NCBI GenBank assembly: GCA_010645155.1
Contig: JAAGOF010000117.1
Coordinates: forward strand, 64,057-128,056
Length of the DNA: 64,000 bases
Direction: 5' to 3'
DNA from: Tigriopus japonicus
Taxonomy: Eukaryota; Arthropoda; Copepoda; Harpacticoida; Harpacticidae
Numbering within the stretch: the stretch's first letter is position 1; every line of letters begins with the position of its first letter. Under the pieces are notes generated by a model that saw only the letters and a program-made list of their open reading frames with translations, was not told the DNA's origin and did not search any database. Position numbers and translations under genes: made by a program. Of this stretch, positions 1-10,692 are shown in pieces.

Positions 1-497
1 CCATCAAAACAATTATTGGATTTGCAAATCTGATTTTAAGTATAGCTATACAAAAAACGTTCCTATAAAAAGGCATTTTTAACTCTTGGTTTTTATTTGA
101 CATATGTACTACCGGCTAATTCTTGCTCATTAGGTACTACTTTTTTTTAAATTTTGTAGATTTCACCGTTTTTGACAGTCAGATCAGTTCAGACACATTG
201 GTCCTAATCAAAAGGGACATACATAACATCGTGGGAGCAGCTTTAACCGTCTTTTTTTTGTCTGGACGGGCATTTAATCTTTCTTCTTTCTTATAAGATA
301 GGTTCATTCACCTTTTTGGGAAATTAATTCGATTTTTCCATGTTGCAAGTATTTTTTTTCTTTTTTTTCCATCTGTTGGGAACTTTTATTCATCTTTTTT
401 TGTTTAATCGGTCAATTTTATTCGTCTTTTTTCGTCTAATTTGACAGTTATATTGATCACGCAACCTCTCAGCCGATCTTTGGACGTTTAACGTTTA
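1..497. other. AT-rich tract without a gene
   Basis: No supportable coding exon was found. The stretch from about 380 to 465 is rich in TTATTCGTCT-like words and resembles the interior of the small hAT MITE at 43416-43580, so it is probably a decayed relative of that element. No terminal repeats or target duplication could be placed. Confidence 0.4.
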
Positions 498-628
498 CAT
501 CGGCCCCCGCTGCCGCATCATCGGCCCTCGCCGCCACCTCATCGGCCCTTGCCGCCACCTCACCTCATCGGCCCTCGCCGCCGCATCTTCGGCCCTCGCC
601 GCCGCATCATCGGCCCTCGCCGCCACAT
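498..628. repeat. GC-rich 21-bp minisatellite
   Basis: About six tandem copies of a 21-base unit beginning CATCGGCCCTCGCCGCC, with one 5-base slip, stand out against AT-rich surroundings. A weaker continuation of the same words reaches about 770. An open frame of 60 codons crosses the region, but it follows from low stop-codon frequency in GC-rich repeats and is not called a gene. Confidence 0.8.
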
Positions 629-1947
629 GGGTGATCCCGACCTCTGAGACGAATTCCAGAGCCTCTTCTACATCCTCGCCATGACCGAGAACCAGGAAAA
701 TGCCGTCAAGCTCCCCACCTTCTGCGCCGCCACATCATTGGCCCTCGTCACCACATTGGTGACCCCAAAGCCAACACCCGTATGGTGTTGGCAGAGCCAT
801 GGATATACTTACAGAAGAGGATGCGAAGACAGCTGTTTGTTGTTGTTTTTGAGAGCCCAATGAGGCCCTCTGAAGTGAACGATAGGGAAGTGTTATGGAC
901 TCAATATTCAATATTTTATACTAAATCAGTGAACAAATTGTCTAGACATCATTCTAGTTTGTGTTTCTGTCTCTTAGAGATAATTAAATGCAACCCACTC
1001 TTGGGTAAATCACGTTCACCACTCATTATCAACCCTAATCAACTTATCCTGAAATACCAATGGTTTCAGATTATAAGTACCAAACAACACCATCAAAGCG
1101 AAGAATACAGTGCTCCATGAGAGTGATCTGTTCTTCACTGCATTCTGCATGAATAATCAGTGTGAGGGAATCATCAACAACTCAACTATTAGTTGACAAA
1201 AAAATTGTTTAATCTCGTGCTTCCTCTCGGTTTGGCTGATCAAAATGTTGATATTTGGCATCTAATGGATTTCAAGGATTTCAGACGATAAAATGCTGAC
1301 TAAAAATGATGTTTTTATGGGGAAGAGTGTGGATACTGTGGCTGTGAGTTTAATTGTTAATAACATGGCCACAGTTTTCTAAAAAGACGCCCAATCTTCA
1401 TGAAACTTGATCGAAGTATAACTGAACTCGTTGTCTGAAGTTGGTATTATTATATTTAAGTTACAAATGCATTTATTCGAGATCCATTCTCAATTTTGTG
1501 CGAGATATTGGTCTGAAGGAGCTCAGTTTTGACTAATTCCCGAGAACAGAAAGCAGCATTATAAAAATGAATGGTAAGAAATAGAGCGCTATCTAATGCT
1601 GCAACAATGTTCTGAAGCGATGTTTGCTATCAAACACCTATTTCTATCGTTTTTTGGCAATTTCGTTCAAATTCACTGCAGAGCCGCACCGTTTTAAGGG
1701 CCTCATTGGGCTACGCGTCAGCTGAAGTTCGCGTCCTGTGGTGAGAGGTTCCTGGCAGAGCACACCTCCATCACCAGGTGATCGCCCCGTGGCCGCTTGC
1801 CCGTATGGCACGACCACGGCCAGCCACGCACTCGCCGCCTAATCAGACCGCACACTCGCCGCCGGATCGAAATCGCACAAGGCAAACAGAAACGTTTGCC
1901 GTTGCACACTCGCATCACCTGATCATGCGCACACTCGCACCTCAACA
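629..1947. other. Intergenic tract, probable decayed repeat
   Basis: No coding exon is supported. A 16-base word, AGCCCAATGAGGCCCT at about 857-872, recurs in reverse complement at about 1696-1711. The two GC-rich minisatellite blocks lie outside this inverted pair, which hints at a single decayed mobile element. No LTRs or target duplication could be defined. Confidence 0.3.
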
Positions 1948-2055
1948 AGGCCGAGTCCCTCCTCATCCAGGCCGAGTCCCTCGTCTACAGGCCGAGTTCC
2001 CGCCTCAGCCAGGCCGAGTCCCTCGTCTACAAGCTGAGTTCCCACATCAACCAGG
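1948..2055. repeat. Second GC-rich minisatellite, unit about 21 bp
   Basis: Five units of 20-22 bases share AGGCCGAGTCCCTC or AGGCCGAGTTCCC. The unit length is close to that of the block at 498-628 but the word differs. A TATATATATA tract (about 2225-2234) and AATAAA (about 2249) follow, an arrangement seen in LTR promoter and poly(A) regions, so this could be an LTR relic. That reading is inference. Confidence 0.7.
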
Positions 2056-2348
2056 CCAAGTTAACGCCAGGGCCCGTCACCGCCACTCATTGATTGGCCC
2101 GCACCACCGCCCATCAGCCTCATCTTCTCTTCGCCGCAGTCGGAAGCTCGGGGGGAGCTATAGCGACCCTGACGGATCTACCGGTTTCTCGCTTCCTCCT
2201 ACTTTGCTCTTTCCTGTCCTTCATATATATATAGTTCTTTCCCGCCAATAAATCAGTCAACTTCCATCTTTCGACTCATACAGTTGGTTGGACATACGTC
2301 CGCCACATTCGCCACAAGGGGAACGAATGTCGCACATTATTAAAGAAT

Positions 2349-2753
2349 TTGGACGGACTCGTCGCTGTCTTGAAAGATTGTGGAAATGAAGACATTGGAA
2401 GACATTTCGTTGATGTCCTTGTTGCTTTTGACAGCATAGTAACTATAATTCATCAAGATATCGTGAATCTATCTTCACTCAAAGCCAAAATTGCATCGTT
2501 CCGAGCACATTGGAGGTTATCAAAAATGAATTTGACGCCCAAGGCCCACATAGTCAGTGATCATTTGTATGATTTTGTTGTGGTTAAAAATGGCAAAAAT
2601 GTTTCTATGTTGAGTGAACAAGCTCATGAGTCACTCCATGCCAAATATGAACTAACCTGGAGCAAATATTTAATTAAAGATGTCACCAGCCAGTCTTATT
2701 TGTCACGGCTTTTGCGGGCCACTCTGGATTTCAATGGAAATTTTGGAAATTAA
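2349..2753 (+). pseudogene. C-terminal fragment of a transposon-derived protein
   Basis: An open frame of about 134 codons ends at a stop at 2751-2753. It has no ATG near its 5' end and reads open slightly upstream of 2349, so it looks like the last exon or a truncated tail. The segment around LTPKAHIVSDHL, followed by LSEQAHESLHAKY and a WSKY motif, resembles the C-terminal tails of uncharacterised TE-encoded proteins that are numerous in hydra and arthropod genomes. I cannot name the transposon superfamily. No catalytic domain is visible upstream; 1948-2300 is minisatellite and LTR-like sequence instead. Confidence 0.45.
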
Positions 2754-4160
2754 TAATGGCAATCCATCGCTCTTGTGTCCTTCCCTCTAATAAAAGAATT
2801 CTCCATATTTAGTCTTGTATTTTCATTCGTAGATGACAGCTTGACATGTGTCTCTTGGGAGCGTTTACAGGAACATTTAGATGTATTCGGTATTTTTGAA
2901 GTCTTAGTTTTGACTTACATCTTATTTGATAAGGTACAAATGCCACTGACATGATATTAAGTCGAATTTTTAGTTAAATTTGAACCAGGAAGGGTACGAA
3001 TGAAAAGGATATGTATTCGGGGTGAAAAATGCCCTCCGCTAATAACAAAGGGAGAAAACACTTTTGGTTGTCTTTTAAACAATATTTACAACATTAAACA
3101 TCAAAAACTAATACTTACAAGCTAATACCTAATGACTTCTTTACGGTTTTGTAATCCTCAAGCCCTCGCGGTTTGAATGTGACCAAAATGAAGTCTTGGC
3201 ATTTTAAATATACTTTTGTATCAATAAAGTAACCACCGTGAGTGGAGAGTAGAGGTCTTGAAATGGTTGGGGGGACAAGAAAAGGACTGAAAATGACAGT
3301 AGATGTTGTCAATGTCCATAGCGTGGCGTTATGTGTAAGACTTTCCATCCAAATTAAATGACACTGAAGGAAAGAAAAAAGTCTTGGGCAGAAAGCAAGA
3401 TTGAATAAAAAAGTCGTTGAAAAATGACAATTTGTGGCACTATACAATTCACTTTCTAAATTATGGGACTCTGCTCAAGGTGACTGGTTTTCAAACAGTA
3501 TTTGGCAGTACCAGTTTGAAACAATTTGAAAAAATGGGCAACACTTTGGCCAAGGGGAAAATATTTGACAAATTGCACGTTCACGTGTAGAAGCAACAGA
3601 AAGGAAACATTTGGCAAACACCAAACATTTTCGGAATATTTGACAAATAATCTAGCCAAAGTGTTTCATGTGTAGACCAGCCTTTACTGAGTTTCAATGT
3701 GCAAACACGCACGAATTTAAGTTCTACGACGTCATCTGACAACGAAAAATATTGTACATTTTTGATAAACAAAATATGGTATACCAATATTCTAGTTCCA
3801 GATGTCAGTTGAAATTAAGAAAAAAAAATTTGAATGCCGTCAAGAACATTTGGGCGAGAAATTACCAAACCTTGGTTACCATACATCGATCAGCATGCCA
3901 AACATTCCATATCCCTGGATTGTATTAGAACATTTCATCTTTATTTCAAACTCAATTTGATATCTACAAAAGTACTTTTTCTAATGGTTGGAAAATACGG
4001 AATCGGAAAGCGGCAAATAGTATTCCGAACTCGTTAGCTCGGAAAGTCTCGTTGATTTGGGACTATGAAGATCTTCAAATGGTGCTTTGATGCTCTTTTG
4101 TCAGGATCCAGACCATCTTTTACTTGACTTACTATACATCTTACATCTTTTACTTGAATT
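2754..4160. other. Gene-free tract downstream of the gag ORF
   Basis: Only short, unconvincing frames are present. A minus-strand AATAAA (TTTATT near 3941-3946) lies about 215 bases beyond the stop of the gag ORF and could be its poly(A) signal. There is no protease, reverse transcriptase or integrase coding sequence, although this is where the pol region of a complete BEL/Pao element transcribed from the minus strand would lie. Confidence 0.5.
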
Positions 4161-5822
4161 CTATTTTTCAAGGGGTGCCGTCCGATACTTGTTCATAGGG
4201 CACATCAGAATGTTGTGGTCCATGTCATTTGGTTTATCTCGACAATTTCGGCACTTGATGTCACACTTATGACCAGTATGAAATGATCCCGCACATTTGA
4301 AACAAATCGACAAACGGCGACAAATTCCGCGCCATTGTAAACGGTTCATCCCCAAAGCCTTCGGACATTGGCTCAAAATATGATCATGGCCGTCAGGTCC
4401 GCAGACCACGCAGGTTTTTTTCTTGAATGCCGATTCCACATTTATTGGACTAGGGGAAGACTTCCTATTATGAGGGTCCTTGGCACTTTCAAGGTCAAGC
4501 CAGGCATTGAAAGTCTCGGCACTTTCGGCCATCCCCGCATTCCATGGAGGCATATCCTTCCCTTCTCGAAGAGCAACCTCGCGTTTCTCCATATATCTCT
4601 TCTTCTGGTCACACTTAAATTCCTCCCATCGCGTTTGCAATTTGGGGCACATGACCGATACGAAAGAGGCAATCAGAGAAAAATTGAACATGTCCACTTT
4701 CTCATTCTCAAAAGCATTGCGCATGTTGTGCAAGGCTCCCAAAGATTGCTGGATTGCTTCAACCTTTTCGGCCTCGGTTTTCTTGAATTGTGTTCCATTA
4801 CGAATACAATAGCTAGCCAATTGGATGGGATCCTCGTACTTTTGGGTCAGGTTCTTGAAAGCAGTTTGGTACAAATCGACCGTATCGGGAGTGTATCGAG
4901 ATACCGAAGCCAATGCTGGACCACTCAAACTCGCTTTTAACGCTTTGTAAAGCATATCGTCATTGAACAAGGGTTGTTGCTCGAGTTGTCTCACGAGAGC
5001 AAACCAAGAGCGTTTCCATTTGGCAAACTTGACCAAAACTTTGGGATCACTTAAATCGCCGTCAAAAGGTTCGATACGCATGAGCACTTCCGAATGGTTT
5101 CGAGCATTTGAAGGTTGGATGGTCCGTGAATTACTGACGATCACGTGATTAAGACCACCATCTTGATTTGCCAAGCCTCTAATGGACCGCTCATATTCAA
5201 ATTGGGCAATCAAGCTAGCGAATTTGTTCATGATCGATGAGAATTCTTGGATGAGAGGGTCTTCGTAAGGTTTGTACCAAACCTTGGCCACGTTTTGATA
5301 ATCCTCTTCGAATTTGGCCATTCGCACGGATTCCCAATCTTTGATGACAAGTTGGGCCTGAAAGTCCTCAATCCGAACTGATGGGTCATTTGGCTCTTTA
5401 GCTCGAAGTTGAGCCAATAATTGGGTCAGGTTCGCTTGACTCTGTCTCAATATTTGGCAATCATACTTGAACTTTTGCTCGATCTTGGTTCGGACAGGGA
5501 TCAAATTCCGGATCTCGGCGAGTTTGATGTCGAGCAAAGTTTGAAGCTGATCTTCACTGGCATCATGATTCTCGAGACGAATGGTTTTGAGCCATTGAGG
5601 TGTGAGTAAAGCCACCTCGATTTCCACGGCAGAATGCTTCTGTGAATCTTCAAGCAAGTTGTCCTTGGATTCGGCCTTTATCTCTGACTTCTCGGGATGG
5701 GTGGTTTCTGAAGAAGAGTTGGGTCCTTTGGAGGGTACTTCAGGGCCCATTTCCTCCTTGACGTCAACGCCTTCCATTGGAGAAGCATCGGCGAATGGCC
5801 ATGAATTGATTCCAGAGAACAT
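4161..5822 (-). CDS. Intact gag-like protein, BEL/Pao type, without pol
   Basis: The frame is uninterrupted for about 553 codons from ATG at 5822 to the stop at 4161-4163. A possible splice acceptor (CTTGTTTCAG, exon start 5854) lies just upstream, which favours this ATG over the one at 5867. The N-terminal third is acidic then helical, around LLDIKLAEIRNLIPVRTKIE. The middle, around RIEPFDGDLSDP and KWKRSWFALV, matches the DUF1759-type gag domain of BEL/Pao retrotransposons. The C-terminus has three zinc-knuckle-like clusters, including a canonical CX2CX4HX4C (CFKCAGSFHTGHKC) and CRNC-x8-H-x4-C. Complete BEL/Pao elements continue from gag into protease and reverse transcriptase; this frame stops right after the knuckles. 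An intact gag without pol may be a young fragment, a non-autonomous element or a domesticated gag. The family call is firm; the status is open. Confidence 0.8.
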   Translation of the reverse strand: MFSGINSWPFADASPMEGVDVKEEMGPEVPSKGPNSSSETTHPEKSEIKAESKDNLLEDSQKHSAVEIEVALLTPQWLKTIRLENHDASEDQLQTLLDIKLAEIRNLIPVRTKIEQKFKYDCQILRQSQANLTQLLAQLRAKEPNDPSVRIEDFQAQLVIKDWESVRMAKFEEDYQNVAKVWYKPYEDPLIQEFSSIMNKFASLIAQFEYERSIRGLANQDGGLNHVIVSNSRTIQPSNARNHSEVLMRIEPFDGDLSDPKVLVKFAKWKRSWFALVRQLEQQPLFNDDMLYKALKASLSGPALASVSRYTPDTVDLYQTAFKNLTQKYEDPIQLASYCIRNGTQFKKTEAEKVEAIQQSLGALHNMRNAFENEKVDMFNFSLIASFVSVMCPKLQTRWEEFKCDQKKRYMEKREVALREGKDMPPWNAGMAESAETFNAWLDLESAKDPHNRKSSPSPINVESAFKKKTCVVCGPDGHDHILSQCPKALGMNRLQWRGICRRLSICFKCAGSFHTGHKCDIKCRNCRDKPNDMDHNILMCPMNKYRTAPLEK

Positions 5823-6010
5823 TTTTTCGAAGTTGTTGGGCAAATTAGATATGTCTGAAACAAGCAAAGTACATCCATTTCATCCCTTTTTCGACAAAAG
5901 CAAACCATCAATGACCATTTTAAGCTATTGCGGGCTTGGTGGAAACGACGCATTATTTATAATTGGCTTTTTGCAATGAGACATTCGCTAATAGCTTAGG
6001 TTTATTTAAT

Positions 6011-7322
6011 AGGTTTGGTTTATTTTGACGAATTTATAATTAGTTCATTTTAAATGTGTTGCTTCCAAACTTAACAATAGCACATCAAAAAGCCTTTTGG
6101 TACATGAGTAAAACGCACTATGTTGTCTACTGACTCTGTAATGGTTTGATTTTTGGGTAAATTCATTACCACTGAAATTCTGTAAGGTTCCCACACTACT
6201 TCTGAAATTTTGACTTGGTACTCAATTAATCTTGACCATGGAACAATCGTGATTAATAATATAGTTAGCTCTGAGTTAAATGTGTCTCATAAATATGAAA
6301 TAAACAAAAATAATTGTGTTTTTCTATATGCCAAAAATAACCGTATTTTGCGACATCAAAAGATGCGTGCTCAACGTCGATTCAATTCATTTAATCAATT
6401 CCTTCCAATTACAGAACTCGAATGACAACAACACCTAAAAGATGATTCTTACCAGTAGAAAATGAGATCAATTATTATTATTACTAGGGTGTCAATTCCC
6501 GTTTCACTAACGATCAAACAACGATGTTAACTGATCGAGGCGATTGTTAAGACTGACCACAAATCTCGAAACCGTGAATGATTGGGTGAAACTGAGGCAG
6601 GAAGCGCGCAGTTAAAAAAAAAACGTTTGCCTTTGGTGGAAATGGCTGTGTTTAGTGGGGGATTGCCAATTTAACGCAGTTTTCTGTTTAGCTTGATCAA
6701 TATCAGGATCGCAGAATGATCAGGGGTTGGTGTATTTGGACATTTCTATGCATAATTGCAATATTCTCCTCATGTTTTGATCTGTTCAAAGTTCAAGAAG
6801 AGCAACTATCTTTGTCGCGATGAATTGTCAACCATTATGTTTGTTTGAAACCAAAACAATTTCACTTACCTTTGAATCTGTGAACGTTGTCTGAAAGAGC
6901 TCTGAACACGGTAACGGTTTCCTTGAAACTGAGCGTCACTTCACCCTTCTTCTTTACGCAGACAACCAACCATATCTTGGTTTCTCGTCCAGCAGCTCAA
7001 TCGCTGAAAAACTGTTGCACCTCTAAATCAGTTGATATCACGTGTTTGAAAGCGTCCTTAAATAATAGCTGGGACCCTCTTACCTTGGCTGGGACCAGAC
7101 GTAGACCATGCTACTGCTGAACTGAGATGGCAGCTTCAAATTTAATCATTTTTGCTCCCAATCAAAGATGGGCTATAATTTACATGAGTTGTTCTTTATG
7201 TCACAAAGCATTGGTCTACTAATTTTCAGCTCAATTGAACGATGGATTTAAACGTTAAGTGTCTTTGAAATCCAGGCAAGGGTAGGCAGAAAATGAACTC
7301 GTTGGTCCTCTTGCAAAAAGAG
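6011..7322 (+). repeat. 1.3-kb repeat, left inverted copy
   Basis: This segment matches the reverse complement of 15475-16789 almost base for base, well above 90% by eye. Homology starts at AGGTTTGGTTTATTTTG and ends at the small palindrome CTCTTGCAAAAAGAG. Outside these points the two loci are unrelated. Short frames inside (6210-6425, and a 77-codon frame at 6887-7120) are shared by both copies because the duplication is recent. No terminal inverted repeats or target duplication were found, so the repeat class is unknown. Confidence 0.85.
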
Positions 7323-8409
7323 GTGCTGAATTAAATCAAAAAGTTTTTTTCCAGTTCTTTTTTTAACATTTTACGAAATTTATCGCGAAAGATCTTGAAA
7401 TTGAAGATTTTGAAATATTTATAGACCAAATACAATTGTATATAGTATAATAAATGTATTCTTGAACAACCAACATTTCAATAACTCTGAAATTATGTAC
7501 TGTATACTGTTTAAATGAAAAGTAAGATCTTCAAAGATTTAAGATAGGAAATGTGCACCAATGTTTTCCACAATTAGCCTTGTAGAATAAGGCGACAGCT
7601 TAGTGTAGGTTACATGTTTAGGATCTTTAGATTTGTATTACATTTTTAATCTGAATTATTTGTTCAGAATGGTTCATAAGACTCCAGGTAAGTGGTAAGT
7701 GTGCAGAATTGGTCAGAAATGGAAAGCTTAGATACCTTTTTTTCACCCTAACACCCAAAACACATGGCTCAAAATCATGTGCACTGGGTGCTGCGAAAGC
7801 CATTGAACAATGCTGAGGATTTTAAGTTTGGAGAAAATGAACGGTCTTAACAAAATCAGGCTTGTTTATGAACTTATTGACAAATTGAATTAGGCCTAGC
7901 CGATCGAGCGCACGCTTTGCTTGATCGTTTTTCGGACAATAATTTCAAAATTCTAGAATTTTTCTTCTCCAAATAGCGCCATAAGATAATTTTCCAAATT
8001 TTAGCTTTTCACCTATCAAAACTGTTAATCTGTAAATATGAACCAAACAAAATCTTTCGGAAATCAATAGTTCAAGGACGGTTGTTGGCGTCAAAAATGA
8101 CTTTTTCAAAAGCCATTTTTTTAGTTTATCGTCATTTTTCAGTTTTACCCCAGCTCAGCAGTGCGGAAAGAATAGTTCGGATTTTCGAGGTAACGCTTCT
8201 TTTCCTGGTGAGCGATAAGTTCCTAAGACCAATACCAAACTTGCAAGCGGTTATCAATTAGTACACATAGGACTAATTTTATTCAATGTTTTTTTACTAA
8301 TCATATGGATATTTATTAACCGTTTGCGGCAACCACCTTGGACAACCTTGGTCTGAAAGAGGCCACATGTTCTGAACGTAGTCTTGGGACATACGGTACC
8401 AATCCACTC
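7323..8409. other. AT-rich tract, nothing recognised
   Basis: No coding exon, repeat partner or terminal repeat was recognised. It fills the gap between the left inverted repeat copy and the mariner relic. Confidence 0.4.
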
Positions 8410-8413
8410 CTTC

Positions 8414-9613
8414 TCAATCACCAGCTTTATATTTTAGTGCTACTGTGACGGACTTCACAAAGCTTAGACTCAATGTGCCCCCAGATGCTGAAGTCGAGAG
8501 GATTGAGGATTCAAACGGGGCCAGAAGGATTTGGACCAAAACGTCATGTTTGACTCCATCCCTTTGTGCACAGTTTTGGGGTTGTGTACAGGTGCCCACA
8601 AACCAGCTCCAGACTTCTCAGTTCTAGCTAAGCAGGCTAAAGATGTCCTTGAGCAGGCAGACGACGGTGACAGTTGTTTGATCCGTGACCTCTAGATGAC
8701 GCAGGCTGTATTTTCTCGATTGACGCTAAGAATCAAACTTCAAAAAGGATATTTGCGTTACAAACAAGGTAGCGCACTCTATGACGTTCCTTATGAAACC
8801 ATCATTTTTTACAATGTTGTTAGGTAATCCCTCATAGAGCGCGGTTTTGGCGACGTCAAAATTGAGATATCTCTATTTTATTTATCTATGAGGTGCACCA
8901 TCCTGTTGAAACACGTACGGTCGTCCTCTGGTTATGGTCATGATCCAAGACAACACCATGGTACTGATTTAGAACCAGTGAGCCTGTATTCAACAGGGAC
9001 ACGGGAGGCATTTTTCCCCAGTCGATGCCACGGTCCTTAACATCATGACAAATGTCGAATGCTCAGTCTCGGAGACATACCTAAGTCCTAGAGGAATATG
9101 GTTATAGCTGGCAATTCTGTCATTCTGGCGGTTATAAGCCGGATCCACATTAAAGTCTTCTCATCAATGAGAATGAAACAACACCCCCGTTGGATTTGAG
9201 GCCATTAAGATAAAGCTTTGACCATTCCAATCTCTTGGTAATCAATGCTACGTTCAGAAGTGGCTTTTCAACTCGATGGAGGCAATTCCCTTTTGAGCTT
9301 TTCAGTGCCCTGGAAACATTGGATGGGGCCATATTCAAGATTTTAGCCACGTGAGTGATCTTGGCTAATGGATTGGCTTCCAAGATCGCCCTGAGCTGCC
9401 TGTTGTCCACTTTGGCGGGCCTACCAGTCCAAGTCTTGTCCTTGAGGTCCTCTTCAGCAACAATGCTCTTCTTGACCATGTAAACTGTGTTTCTGGACAC
9501 GTTTTGGAACTTGGAGATCTCCGAGACACTGAGTTCCGCCTCAAGCAAACTTGAGATCTGTTCTATTCCCTGCTCCCTTCTAAATGCTCATGCTCGTTCT
9601 CTAGTCATATTCC
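8414..9613 (-). pseudogene. Tc1/mariner transposase relic
   Basis: Minus-strand reading gives the parts of a mariner-family transposase in the expected order. Two helix-turn-helix segments come first (SVSEISKFQNVSRNTVYMV and KITHVAKILNMAPSNVSRAL, within 9150-9548). A DEKT motif follows near 9165, then QDGAP near 8900, then NPLDFSIWG near 8490-8510. These fit the three catalytic aspartates of the mariner DDD pattern. At least two frameshifts and several stops separate the parts, and a 295-bp insertion (8596-8890) splits the segment between the second and third aspartates. The element is dead. Its terminal inverted repeats were not located. Confidence 0.85.
8596..8890. mobile_element. 295-bp insertion inside the mariner relic
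   Basis: Mariner coding sequence is continuous if this block is removed. It is flanked by AGGTGC on both sides (8590-8595 and 8891-8896), which reads as a 6-bp target-site duplication. The inside holds a short palindrome around CTCATAGAGCGC and GCGCACTCTATGA but no coding sequence. The element family is unknown. Confidence 0.6.
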
Positions 9614-9949
9614 ATTTTGGATATATACCGTGTCTTGCATGAACAACATATCTAGTCATTTACCAACATATCCTGATGCAACAAGATCTTGTGTCTTTTG
9701 GCCTCTATCTTGATAACAATAAAAGTTACGGACAAAACGTTTTCACAAAGAGTGCAATAACAATTCAATATTAACATGAATTTTTTATGTTAAAATGAAA
9801 CAGCTTCCATTATTTGCAAATTTGAAATTGTTCAAAGGCTTTGGCAATGCCCGGTAATATCACTTCAAGGAAGTATTTTAGAAACCATTTTTCATAACTA
9901 TTTAGAAAACACTGTTGTGTGTTCAGCCAAAATTACAAATAGAAATGTC

Positions 9950-10197
9950 TAACAAATTGTTTTGATTGTTGGTGCAAGGGTTAGAGGTTTGAGCCTCGCC
10001 CGGCCAGCGAAGCCAGCCATCACATTGTCCAAAGCTTTTCCCATAGGCAATCTCATGTCCGGTATCAGAATGGTTCTCCGTCTGTGGGTGTGAATTAGCG
10101 TTTGAAAGTTTCCTTGAGAAAGGTCGGAGAGGAGAATCGAACCTGCGACCTCTCTCACTATAGGAGACTGCACTAACCACGACGCCACGTCTCCTCC
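9950..10197 (-). mobile_element. tRNA-derived SINE, copy 1
   Basis: On the minus strand a tRNA-like head begins at about 10197, with an A-box-like GTGGCGTCGTGGTTAGTGC and a B box GGTTCGATTCT at 10133-10143. A body follows that is shared with the copies at 10445-10660 and 15010-15262. It has no tRNA cloverleaf end and is fused to a body, so it is a SINE, not a tRNA gene. The internal A and B boxes would be the RNA polymerase III promoter. Confidence 0.75.
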
Positions 10198-10444
10198 CTT
10201 ATATTCATATTCAAATTTACGATTTCTTGAAGGACCAAGTTCCAGGACAACATCTTGCACTTGATATTTTAAGTAAACTTTGCTTTGGATGAAGTCCTAC
10301 ATGCTGAAAGCAATACTCGTTCTTTTTGTTGCAAGGATAAATTTATTGCGAGAAAGCCCTAACAGTAGCAGTGTGACAAAATGGATACATGGAAAGGATG
10401 TCGACAAATCTGACAAACATTGTCAAATTTGAAAAAGATGGGCT

Positions 10445-10660
10445 GGATTGTTGGGAGTCTGTGTGCGTGGCTGGAATCTCGCTGCCATCGACCCATCCAT
10501 TATTCGGATAAGCATTCTTAAGTCCGGTATTAAATTGGTTTTTCGTTTGTGATTGAGAATTAACGTCTGAAGCTGGTATACTCGAGCAAGCTTGGGGTGG
10601 AGAATTGAACCTGCGACCTCTCCATTTGAAGAAAATCGCCCCAACTGCAACTTCAACCTA
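10445..10660 (-). mobile_element. tRNA-derived SINE, copy 2
   Basis: Same orientation and body as copy 1. The B box GGTTCAATTCT is at 10601-10611, and the common body words are around ATTAACGTCTGAAGC (plus-strand reading). The head is more diverged. It lies just downstream of the stop of the gag-like ORF at 10693, so it may form part of that transcript's 3' end. Confidence 0.65.
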
Positions 10661-10692
10661 AAGTGTGCAAGAAGTTCTTCTGAGCTTTCATC

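Noticed and set aside
10133..10197. tRNA gene
   Set aside because: A and B boxes are present, but the cloverleaf is incomplete and the head is fused to a body shared with two other copies, so it is a SINE.
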